Below, in pieces: positions 56,877-64,000 of a stretch of DNA of 64,000 nucleotides. The notes below the pieces were generated by a model that was not told the origin of the DNA, ran no database searches, and was given only the letters and a program-made list of their open reading frames with translations. The translations under genes and the position numbers were made by a program. The stretch's first letter is position 1; every line of letters starts with the position of its first letter. Source of the stretch: Psychrobacter urativorans (lineage in GTDB: Bacteria > Pseudomonadota > Gammaproteobacteria > Pseudomonadales > Moraxellaceae); NCBI RefSeq assembly GCF_904846695.1, contig NZ_CAJHBR010000006.1, positions 92,400 through 156,399 on the forward strand, given 5' to 3'.

Positions 56877-57891
56877 AGTACTTTTTAGCTCCAGGATGCA
56901 TAGGGGCTACCATGCCCTCACTAGCTGTTTTTAAGCTGATATCATTAGCCGCTTGGTGAGCTGTTTTTAGACCTTCTAAATTATCAAATATGGCTTTAGT
57001 TAATTTGTAACCGTCGTCTTCAGATAAATCAGCACGCACCAATAAAGCATTCATAATAGCAGCGGTTGGTATGGCCTTTTCATTGCCATAAGTACCTGCA
57101 GGAATCTCAAAGGTTTTGAAATAAGGCTTAGTTTTGATAATTTCGCTTAGCTTAGCTTGATCGATAGCGACTATTTGCAGTTTTATTCCTTGTTCCAACT
57201 CTAGTATTGATGAGTTTGGTAAGCCACTACTAATAAAAGCGGCCTCAATTTTACCTGATTTCATCGCATCAGCAGCGTCAGCGAAGCCTAAATAATCGAC
57301 TTTAACATCATCATAAGTCATGCCAAAACCCTCTAGCAGAGTTCTAGCATTAACTTCGGTTCCAGAACCTTGGTCACCAACGGCAATACGCTTACCACGC
57401 AAATCTTCGATATTTTTAATGCCAGAGCCTTCAGAGGTCACTAGCTGAACAACGTTGGGATACAATACGGCAATCTGTTGAATGTTAGTGATCGGTGCTT
57501 CAAAGTTATTGGTGCCTTCAATCGCATCAGTGACTACGTCGCTCAGCGCTAGTACCATATCGACCTTACTTTGGGTCAACAAGTTAACGTTTTCTACTGA
57601 TGCACCTGTGGTTTGAGTTTTGGAGTTAACCCCAAAAGTTTTAGCATAAATCTCTGATAGTGCGGTGCCGATAATATTATAAGGCCCTGATGCACCGCCT
57701 GTTGCTATAGTAACAAACTTAGTCTCAAGCTTATCTGCAGATACCGCAGCGTCTGTTGTCTTTGCTGTTGTGTCATCTGTTGCCGCAGTTTCTGAACTTG
57801 GAGAGGAACAGGCACTAATGGTTAAACTAGCCCCTAATATGGCAGATAGTAATAGTGGCGACTTTATAGTGTTAAACAGGGTATTAGACAT
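56854..57891 (-). CDS. TAXI-family TRAP transporter solute-binding lipoprotein
   Basis: A 345-residue periplasmic binding protein of the TAXI family. A lipoprotein signal peptide (lipobox ISA-C28) precedes the TAXI core: FVTIATGGASGPYNIIGTAL at the start, the ASVENVNLL run and RIAVGDQGSGTEVNARTLL. I chose the ATG at 57891 because AAGG lies nine bases upstream; an ATG three codons earlier touches it. It is the first gene of the TRAP unit. SMP-30 and Fe-ADH genes lie upstream on the same strand. Confidence 0.9.
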   Translation of the reverse strand: MSNTLFNTIKSPLLLSAILGASLTISACSSPSSETAATDDTTAKTTDAAVSADKLETKFVTIATGGASGPYNIIGTALSEIYAKTFGVNSKTQTTGASVENVNLLTQSKVDMVLALSDVVTDAIEGTNNFEAPITNIQQIAVLYPNVVQLVTSEGSGIKNIEDLRGKRIAVGDQGSGTEVNARTLLEGFGMTYDDVKVDYLGFADAADAMKSGKIEAAFISSGLPNSSILELEQGIKLQIVAIDQAKLSEIIKTKPYFKTFEIPAGTYGNEKAIPTAAIMNALLVRADLSEDDGYKLTKAIFDNLEGLKTAHQAANDISLKTASEGMVAPMHPGAKKYYDEQAAK

Positions 57892-58123
57892 TGAATTCAT
57901 CCTTGAATAGTGTTGGTCTTATACAATAAGATAAGCTAAATTAAATATACTTTGTAATAATATAGCAATCTTCGCATTAAATAAACTATATTGCAACTTT
58001 CGATCTATAGCCTTAATTCAGCTTATTTGCCAGCTAACAATTTGTTAATAAAGGCTTTTATTGTTAGGGGTTTTAAACGCTTTGTTGCAAACCACATACA
58101 AAGTAAAGCAGCTTTAAATTAAA

Positions 58124-59023
58124 TTAAGGCGTGCCAGCATGACCCACCTCAACCCTGACTGCTAGCATACGCCCTTTAGTTTCCGCTTTACGTGCCGCTT
58201 CATCCCAGTCAGGGGCTGCACACATAAACAAGGTATTGCCCTCTGCTCCACCAAGAGCAACCGCAAACACACCTTCAGGTGCAGTATCGATAGTCTCTAG
58301 TATTTCTCCGCCTTCAGCTATACGTACTGCACGCTGATTTAGAGTGTCTGCAATCCATACTGCTCCCTCAGCATCTAACGCTAAGCCATCTGGTAGTATT
58401 TTGGCATTGCCTATACGCACTCCAAGATTAGGCTCATCTCCCAACTCGCCAAAGCTGGCAAAATCGCGCTTGTCTCCCAAGGTGCCATCTTCATTAATAG
58501 TAAACTGCGATATTTTATTCCCGAACAGCTCGTTAACGATTAAGGTTTTTTGATCAGCAGAGATTACCATACCATTTGCAAAAGCTAAGCCCTCTGCTAC
58601 TAGCTGTGAGCTACCATCAGGTTTTATAAGCACTAGGCCGGCACTTTTATAATCAGCGCCACCCATTAAGTCAAAACCAAAGTTGCCGACATAAGCATCC
58701 CCATTAGGCGCTACCACCATATCATTGGCGTGGCCTGCACAATGCTGCCAGATATCAGCGTGCACCACTAACTCACCATTATCCTCTAAGCGCATAACTT
58801 TACGATCTTTCATCGATACAATCAGCATCCGGCCATCAGGTAACCAGCCTAAACCCGAAGGTTGCTGCTCAATATGAACTTTCTTTTCTGCTACTCCCTC
58901 ATCATTGACCCGATACACTCCTTGAGTATAAAAATCTACGAACCATAAGGCACCTTTGTGCCAGCGTGGTCCTTCTAGATAGTGAAAACCATCAACAACA
59001 ACTTCTAATGAATATTTTGACAT
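58124..59023 (-). CDS. SMP-30/gluconolactonase/LRE-family protein
   Basis: A 299-residue six-bladed beta-propeller of the SMP-30 family, usually metal-dependent lactonases. The metal-site glutamate is in LEGPRWH (E17), with HANDMVVAPNG, GLAFANGMVISAD and ILPDGLALDAEG contributing the asparagine and aspartate ligands. It lies between a TRAP-TAXI transporter and an iron alcohol dehydrogenase. A route that takes up a lactone or hydroxy acid, opens the ring and oxidises it fits the set, but the substrate is unknown. Confidence 0.88.
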   Translation of the reverse strand: MSKYSLEVVVDGFHYLEGPRWHKGALWFVDFYTQGVYRVNDEGVAEKKVHIEQQPSGLGWLPDGRMLIVSMKDRKVMRLEDNGELVVHADIWQHCAGHANDMVVAPNGDAYVGNFGFDLMGGADYKSAGLVLIKPDGSSQLVAEGLAFANGMVISADQKTLIVNELFGNKISQFTINEDGTLGDKRDFASFGELGDEPNLGVRIGNAKILPDGLALDAEGAVWIADTLNQRAVRIAEGGEILETIDTAPEGVFAVALGGAEGNTLFMCAAPDWDEAARKAETKGRMLAVRVEVGHAGTP

Positions 59024-59117
59024 CTTTATCTTCCTTGATTAATAGACAAAACGAGTTAAAAACTAGCCGTGGCTAGCAGTAATTATAAGTACTTTACTAA
59101 GTACTTATGAGCAACTA

Positions 59118-60281
59118 TCAGAGAATCTCCTCATATATTGCTGTGACTTGTTCTAAAGTCATGTCCTTAGGATTAGTAGCAATAAGCCGAGCGTAGGTAT
59201 TGATAACGATATCAGCCAGCGCTGGAATGTCATTTTTAGTGATAGCTAACTCAGTTAAGCGGTACTTGAGTCCACTAGTTTCTAAGAAGCGTTTTAACTG
59301 AACTATAAGCTCTCTTGCCGCATCTGAATCATTCATGGCAGCGGTTTGGATAGGCATAACCGCACGGGCGAGCTCAGCATATAAAGGAGCAGCAGCTGAT
59401 AAATTAAAGCTAAACACTCCGCACATAACTAACGCATTAGCATGACCATGTGGAATATGAAAGTTAATACTCAAAGGATAAGAGAGGCCATGCACAGCAG
59501 CTACTGAAGAGTTGACAAAGGCCATGCCGGCTAAAGTGGAGCCTAGCAGCATTTCAGCACGAGCCTCGAGGTTATCGCCTTGATTGAGTACAGTGTCAAA
59601 GTTATGCCATAGCATTTGTAGTCCTTTTAGGGCTAATGCATCTGAGATAACATTCTTTTTGCTACGGCTAGTATAAGCCTCAATGCAATGAACCATAGCA
59701 TCAAGTGCCGTTGCTGCCGTGATATGACGAGGTAACTTTAGGGTCAGTGTCGCATCCAAAATAGCGACATCGGGAATAATCTTTGGGGTATAAATGGCTT
59801 TTTTGCTGCCATCCTTACTAGTAATAACCGATACAAAGGTAGCTTCCGCACCCGTTCCTGCAGTAGTAGGTATAGCGAAAAGCGCTGTTTTTTTAAAGTG
59901 ACTTAGATCCACATCTAAGATATCGTTTATGCACTCAAAGTCATTAGCATGTAGAGCGACTATCTTAGCGGTATCAATAGAGCTGCCACCACCTAAGCCA
60001 ATGACTAAGTCGCAGTTATTGGCTCTTGCCAGTGCCATGGCATCGTTGACCACTTCAGTTGGTGGATCGGCTACCACGCTGTCGAAAATAACCACTTTTA
60101 TCCCTGATGCTTGTAGCGCTTGCTGAGCGATAGCAACATAGCCCAGTTGAGTGATACCAGCATCAGTGACGATAATGGCGCAGCTAGCAGCGTATTGCTT
60201 AGCTAACTCCCCAAGCTTTTGGCGCATGCTATCAGCTTCACTAATAATATGCCCATTAGTATAAAACTCAATTCCCATCAT
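59118..60281 (-). CDS. iron-containing alcohol dehydrogenase
   Basis: A 387-residue group III (iron) alcohol dehydrogenase. The NAD-binding GGGSSIDTAK, the AIPTTAGTGAEAT motif and the metal-ligand region HGLSYPLSINFHIPHGHANAL (histidines plus an upstream aspartate) are intact. Likely substrates are hydroxy acids or alcohols; E. coli relatives include FucO and the 4-hydroxybutyrate dehydrogenases. AAGGAA lies eight bases before the ATG at 60281. It is the first gene of the Fe-ADH, SMP-30 and TRAP group on this strand. Confidence 0.92.
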   Translation of the reverse strand: MMGIEFYTNGHIISEADSMRQKLGELAKQYAASCAIIVTDAGITQLGYVAIAQQALQASGIKVVIFDSVVADPPTEVVNDAMALARANNCDLVIGLGGGSSIDTAKIVALHANDFECINDILDVDLSHFKKTALFAIPTTAGTGAEATFVSVITSKDGSKKAIYTPKIIPDVAILDATLTLKLPRHITAATALDAMVHCIEAYTSRSKKNVISDALALKGLQMLWHNFDTVLNQGDNLEARAEMLLGSTLAGMAFVNSSVAAVHGLSYPLSINFHIPHGHANALVMCGVFSFNLSAAAPLYAELARAVMPIQTAAMNDSDAARELIVQLKRFLETSGLKYRLTELAITKNDIPALADIVINTYARLIATNPKDMTLEQVTAIYEEIL

Positions 60282-60392
60282 CAACGACTTCCTTATCTAT
60301 AAAGCTTGGCTCATAAAAATGCTATATGAGCTTAATAATACAGTTTATAGCACTAATAACTAGCGAATTCTATAAACGGCTGTTCACATAAA

Positions 60393-60418
60393 ACCTCAAG
60401 CGAAGTAATACTTGAGGT
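60393..60418 (-). terminator. probable terminator after the DsbA-family gene
   Basis: ACCTCAAG (60393-60400) pairs with CTTGAGGT (60411-60418). On the minus strand the stem is followed by TTT and lies about 50 bases beyond the DsbA-family stop. Confidence 0.55.
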
Positions 60419-60469
60419 GAAACCTGCTTAGGCTTAAAGTTTTAACTTACGTAGCACTAAAAAAGCGGT

Positions 60470-61147
60470 TTATTCAGCCATCTCAGCCAGCTGCTTTAAG
60501 ATAATTTTATAGTTTTCTACCCCTTGTGCACCAGCGATCAGATGACGGTCATTAAAAATCACTGCTGGTACACTTTGAATACCTTGTTGCTGTGACCACT
60601 GCTCAGACTTGCGCACATCATCAGCAAAACGTTGATCTGCTAACACGGCTACTGCTGTAGCTCGATCCAAGCCAACTTCGCCAGCTATATCCGCCAATAC
60701 CTCAACGGTAGAAATATCGCGGTTATTGGTAAAGTGCGCAGTGAATAAAGCTTGCTTTAACTCATGCATCTTATTTTGTTGCTTGCCCCAATGTAGAAGT
60801 TGATGCAAGTTAAAAGTATTATATATCCGACTATCATCATTAAAGTTAAAACTAAAGCCAACCTCGCTGCCCGCTGCTTGCATCCTATCTCTACTTTGCT
60901 GTGACTCTTCATCACTTACGCCATATTTTTCGGCCACATGCTCGCGTAGATTTTGACCTTCACCGGCTAGATTAGGATTAAGCTCGAACGGATGCCAGTG
61001 AATCTCGTAAGCCGTATTAGTCGACTCTAAGGCTTGCGCTAACTGTCGATAGCCGATAACGCACCAAGGACAAACCACATCTGATACGATGTCTATTTTT
61101 AATGGTGGTGTTGATGGTAGTGATGCTTGGCTTTTTGAATTGGTCAT
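60470..61147 (-). CDS. DsbA-family oxidoreductase (FrnE-like)
   Basis: A 225-residue thioredoxin-fold protein with an intact CPWC site (C26-C29, VVCPWC) and the FrnE signature IHWHPFELNPNL and later GIQSVPAVIFNDR, which holds the cis-proline. There is no signal peptide, so it is cytoplasmic, like FrnE and DsbA-like 2-hydroxychromene-2-carboxylate isomerase relatives. Its role is likely disulfide exchange in stress. It is transcribed alone. Confidence 0.9.
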   Translation of the reverse strand: MTNSKSQASLPSTPPLKIDIVSDVVCPWCVIGYRQLAQALESTNTAYEIHWHPFELNPNLAGEGQNLREHVAEKYGVSDEESQQSRDRMQAAGSEVGFSFNFNDDSRIYNTFNLHQLLHWGKQQNKMHELKQALFTAHFTNNRDISTVEVLADIAGEVGLDRATAVAVLADQRFADDVRKSEQWSQQQGIQSVPAVIFNDRHLIAGAQGVENYKIILKQLAEMAE

Positions 61148-61448
61148 AACAACTCCTGTTAATGTCGATAATTTTACTGATGATTATTGTTAATAATAGC
61201 CTTATTAGCTAATGCTAGTGTTAGTAGCTGGTTGCCTTTATTTACTAAATTGATTCACTATAACTTGTTAAAAGCCTGCTCATTTTTAGCCAGCTACTCA
61301 TCTCATCTATTGTATCGAATAGTTGTTTGATAGATTTACTCTGTGGTTGCTTGACTATAAACCTATATAACCTTGAGCTTATTAGCATAACTTTTACCTT
61401 ATTAGCGACTATATTATGACCTTCAATCATTTAATACCTTCCCCAAAA

Positions 61449-62780
61449 ATGCTATCTAAAATCTTATACCGAAGCTTGGCTCTTAGTAGCTTAGTTGTGG
61501 CTATAAGTGGCTGTAATAGTACTTATGTATCAACCAGTCCAGCTGATACTGCCAAGGTGCTCAAAGCAGGTACTGACCCATCTAAGTCAGCTGCGCAGCA
61601 AGATGCCATCCAACCGGTGCTTACTGATGATTCTGTTGCAACTCCTAAAGGCCTCAACCAAGTTGTCACCGCCAACAATCAATTCGCCATTGCGCTGTAT
61701 CAACAGCTAAACGCTCAAGCCGATCAAAATAATAAAAACCTCTTCTTTTCACCTTATAGCTTATCGTCAGCGATGGCCATGCTCTATAACGCCGCGCAAG
61801 GTGAGACTAAACAGCAGATTGAGCAGGTTTTTTATTATCCAAAGGTAGCGACTCTCAATGCCAACAGTGCAGCGCTATATCAGCAATTTAATAAGCCTAA
61901 TCCGGATTATAAGTTTGTCAGCGCTAATGATATATGGATAGCGCAAGGGCTAAAGCCTAATAAAAGCTACTTAGATACGCTCGCCCACTATTATGGCAGT
62001 CAAGTCACCAACCTTGACTTTAAAAACAGTCCTGAAGCTGCGCGCTTAAAGATCAACGCAACTATTGCTGATTATACCCAGCAGATGATCCCAGCTTTAA
62101 TGTCGCCAAGTAGTATCAGTGCTAATACGACTACTGTATTGACCAATGCTGTTTACTTTAAAGGAGACTGGCAGACGCCATTTAACCCCAGCGAAAAGAA
62201 GCTATTTAGCTTATTTGATGGCAACACTGTCACTATAGATATGATGCATAATAAGGCTGATTTTGCTTATACGGAAGATGAGCACGCACAGATAATCAAA
62301 TTGCCTTATAAAGGCGAAGCGCTCTCCATGATGGTAATACTGCCCAAAGCCAAAGATCAAGCAGCGATGCAGAGTCTAAGCGAGAGTCTTAGTACAAACC
62401 AGATTGAGCAGTGGAATAAAAGCCTAGTAAAACGTGAGGTAATAGTAGATTTACCGAAATTCAAACTGCAACAAAGCTATGAGATGACGCCATTATTATC
62501 TAAAATGGGCATGCCTATAGCTTTTAGTAGTCAGGCGGATTTTAGTCTGTTTAGTGATCAAATAGCGATAAAAGTCGATGCGACGGTACATCAAGCAGTG
62601 ATTGAAGTGGATGAAACAGGGACTAAAGCTGCGGCAGCGACAGGCGTCATTATTGTACCTATGTCGCTTGGCTACTCTACCAACCGTATTGAGTTCACTG
62701 CCGATCATCCGTTTATATTTGTGATTAAGGATAACGCAACAGGGACGATACTGTTCTTGGGTCAAGTCAATAAACCTTGA
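61449..62780 (+). CDS. serpin-family protease inhibitor lipoprotein
   Basis: A 443-residue serpin preceded by a lipoprotein signal (lipobox ISG-C22) and a linker of about 50 residues. The serpin core shows FFSPYSLSSAMAMLYNAAQG, LTNAVYFKGDWQTPF and the C-terminal DHPFIFVIKDNATGTILFLG. The reactive-centre hinge DETGTKAAAATG is of the inhibitory type, and counting 15 residues from the conserved glycine places P1-P1' at Met405-Ser406, as in alpha-1-antitrypsin. It should inhibit elastase-like serine proteases at the cell surface. An upstream ATG at 61416 would add 11 residues; neither start has a strong ribosome site. Confidence 0.9.
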   Translation: MLSKILYRSLALSSLVVAISGCNSTYVSTSPADTAKVLKAGTDPSKSAAQQDAIQPVLTDDSVATPKGLNQVVTANNQFAIALYQQLNAQADQNNKNLFFSPYSLSSAMAMLYNAAQGETKQQIEQVFYYPKVATLNANSAALYQQFNKPNPDYKFVSANDIWIAQGLKPNKSYLDTLAHYYGSQVTNLDFKNSPEAARLKINATIADYTQQMIPALMSPSSISANTTTVLTNAVYFKGDWQTPFNPSEKKLFSLFDGNTVTIDMMHNKADFAYTEDEHAQIIKLPYKGEALSMMVILPKAKDQAAMQSLSESLSTNQIEQWNKSLVKREVIVDLPKFKLQQSYEMTPLLSKMGMPIAFSSQADFSLFSDQIAIKVDATVHQAVIEVDETGTKAAAATGVIIVPMSLGYSTNRIEFTADHPFIFVIKDNATGTILFLGQVNKP

Positions 62781-62828
62781 TAGTTTAAAAGGCTATTATC
62801 AAAAACCTTTGTTAAAAGCCATTATTAA

Positions 62829-63218
62829 CTGTGCAAATCAGAGCAGGTCATAAAATATGTTTATTCATTAGCAACATGGGAATCCATAAAAAAGACATGC
62901 GTAACCGACAGCTGGGAGAGCTACTTTAATAAACATGGGGCGGACGGTACATTGCTAGATACTTATACTTATACTTATACTTATACTTATACTTATACTT
63001 ATACTGACGATACCGTGAGCTTTATTAATCCAACTAATAATAAAGCCATGAAACTTACTTATGATCCAAGTCAAAAGGATCTCATGGATTACTGGCTCAG
63101 TAATTTTGGCGATGAAGGGTCAGGCAGTGTTGAAGTACTTAATATTTATTATAGGCATCCACATGAATCTCTACCGCTTATTGAGCATTTAATAAAAGAT
63201 TGGCTTAATGAGGGTTAA
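62829..63218 (+). CDS. hypothetical protein with TY repeat, 5' end uncertain
   Basis: A coding-like frame of 129 codons after a stop at 62826. It contains coherent protein sequence on both sides of a hexanucleotide repeat (ESYFNKHGADGT before it, and MDYWLSNFGDEGSGS and IEHLIKDWLNEG after it), but no ATG opens it. The first usual start is a TTG at 62952, which would skip the upstream part. The missing start suggests a truncated or decayed gene. No family is recognised. It is 48 bases after the serpin stop and 5 bases from a convergent small gene. Confidence 0.5.
   Translation: MCKSEQVIKYVYSLATWESIKKTCVTDSWESYFNKHGADGTLLDTYTYTYTYTYTYTYTDDTVSFINPTNNKAMKLTYDPSQKDLMDYWLSNFGDEGSGSVEVLNIYYRHPHESLPLIEHLIKDWLNEG
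62961..63002. repeat. ACTTAT hexanucleotide repeat, seven copies
   Basis: Seven perfect tandem ACTTAT units inside an open frame, encoding alternating Thr-Tyr. A six-base unit keeps the frame whatever the copy number, so changes would alter protein length, not switch the frame. Confidence 0.97.
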
Positions 63219-63223
63219 AACAC

Positions 63224-63424
63224 TTAAATAAACAGGATGCAATAAGCTTTATTATCTTTATCAAATTCTTTGCCAAGTAGCTTAACAGGCCTCAACGTCT
63301 CCCCACCGTCGCTTGAAACCATAACTATCAGCTCTTGATCTTCAAAAGTTTTTAATTCATCAATAACTTGAGCGATACTTTTATATTTTTCGCCCCATTC
63401 ATTCTGGTTAGTCATAGTCATCAT
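63224..63424 (-). CDS. small hypothetical protein (66 residues)
   Basis: A short hydrophilic protein with a predicted helix (KSIAQVIDELKTFEDQEL) and a beta-type end (VMVSSDGGETLRPVKLLG, then AYCILFI). No family is recognised. AGAG lies before the first ATG, and three in-frame ATGs crowd the start. It is convergent with the hypothetical gene at 62829-63218, five bases away. The pattern is reminiscent of small immunity or regulatory proteins, but that is not evidence of function. Confidence 0.5.
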   Translation of the reverse strand: MMTMTNQNEWGEKYKSIAQVIDELKTFEDQELIVMVSSDGGETLRPVKLLGKEFDKDNKAYCILFI

Positions 63425-63628
63425 CTCTCTATAATCGTTTAACGTAGGTACTTAACGAGATATACTGAGGCTGTCTCAACAATCCTAATCATTTATTTAA
63501 TTAATTAATTAGCCTACAGCTAAATTCCAATTCCCTACTTGGGAGGCGCACCCGTTTGATCAGAGCAGTAAGTAACATATAAAAAATGAATGTTGATATC
63601 AGCAATGGTATTAGATTAACAGCTCCCT

Positions 63629-63913
63629 TTAAGTAAGCTGCTTTGCTTTATAAGCCACGCGCATATCAAAACCACAATCGGAGCGTTTATTCTTATCTGC
63701 CAAGGTTAAGTCGGATTGTGGCAGCGGCTTATTTGAAAAGTTTGGTTGTATGGTGTGGGTTAACTTATTGAAATCACTGTCGCTCATATCTGTTGCGGTA
63801 ATTGATTTTTCTAATACGCTTACGGCTGTATTAAGATGATTGTTCTCTACTGTGCTCTTAGTCGTACTCGTACTATAGTCACCTGACTTCAAAAATGTTA
63901 TAGAATGAGTCAA
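63629..63913 (-). CDS. small hypothetical protein (94 residues)
   Basis: A polar, Ser/Thr-rich protein with no signal peptide or membrane span and no recognised domain. A single cysteine and a basic end (RVAYKAKQLT) are the only marks. It lies directly beside the transposase gene at the window edge, divergent from it, so it may be a passenger or simply a neighbour. Confidence 0.4.
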   Translation of the reverse strand: MTHSITFLKSGDYSTSTTKSTVENNHLNTAVSVLEKSITATDMSDSDFNKLTHTIQPNFSNKPLPQSDLTLADKNKRSDCGFDMRVAYKAKQLT

Positions 63914-63939
63914 CTAAACGATTATTACTATAAATGACC

Positions 63940-64000
63940 ATGACTTACTCCCTAGATTATCGCAAACAAGTCCTGAAAAGCTTAGATGAGGGTATGACCT
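63940..64000 (+). mobile_element. IS630-type transposase, N-terminus (partial, runs off the window)
   Basis: The first 20 codons (MTYSLDYRKQVLKSLDEGMT) match the start of IS630-family transposase ORFs, which begin with a helix-turn-helix of this style (MxYSxDxRKKVL). The rest lies beyond the window, so intactness and the right end cannot be judged. The left terminal inverted repeat was not identified. Confidence 0.75.

Noticed and set aside
61245..61430. 61-codon minus-strand frame before the serpin gene
   Set aside because: No recognisable domain and it covers the expected serpin promoter; probably chance.
62961..63002. possible CRISPR or phase-variation switch
   Set aside because: The unit is six bases with no spacers, so not CRISPR, and a multiple of three cannot switch the reading frame.
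63467..63482. GAGGCTGTCTCAA as a possible insertion sequence end
   Set aside because: It resembles some IS termini, but no partner inverted repeat or transposase could be tied to it.

Overview
The window looks like chromosomal DNA from a Psychrobacter-like gammaproteobacterium (Moraxellaceae). This is inferred from protein style and gene content (AcnB, LipA, RlmL, PACE and TcyP-type proteins), moderate AT richness, long AT-rich intergenic gaps and mostly single-gene transcription units. No tRNA, rRNA or CRISPR array was seen. A gene fragment opens the window (3' end of rlmL). An IS630-type transposase start closes it.

Region 1 (about 1-34 kb) is a scattered tellurium-resistance/Ter stress system. 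Calcium-binding TerD-family proteins (terD, terE, a TerZ-like protein, two-domain terA and a TerD-like/trypsin fusion), a TerC-like DUF475 membrane protein and an AIM24 protein come first. The set of enzymes predicted to make a nucleoside-like metabolite in Ter systems follows: ATP-grasp, PRTase_2-TRSP, HAD, StiP-PELOTA and a CitE-like aldolase. These genes are interrupted by unrelated units: a cystine symporter, an EamA exporter, a queuosine-precursor transporter under a preQ1-I riboswitch, a YfcC carrier with a convergent LytS/LytTR pair, a SotB-like MFS pump, a triple-RidA protein and a complete oligopeptide ABC operon.

Region 2 (about 34-45.7 kb) holds an alpha/beta hydrolase, a PaaG-like crotonase, a LuxR regulator with an MFS transporter and a class II deacetylase-like amidohydrolase, a PACE efflux protein, aconitase B, lipoyl synthase and a GFA-family zinc protein.

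Region 3 (about 45.9-54.1 kb) is a LivHMGF-type ABC transporter with an acyl-CoA ligase and a LivK-type lipoprotein. It is bracketed by two same-orientation copies of the GFA gene, one intact and one decayed, which suggests how the block arrived.

Region 4 (about 54.2-64 kb) has a TRAP-TAXI transporter with DUF1850 protein, an SMP-30 lactonase and an iron alcohol dehydrogenase, all on one strand and plausibly one catabolic unit. A FrnE-like DsbA protein, a lipoprotein serpin with a Met-Ser reactive site, small hypothetical genes (one with a hexanucleotide repeat) and the IS630 edge follow.
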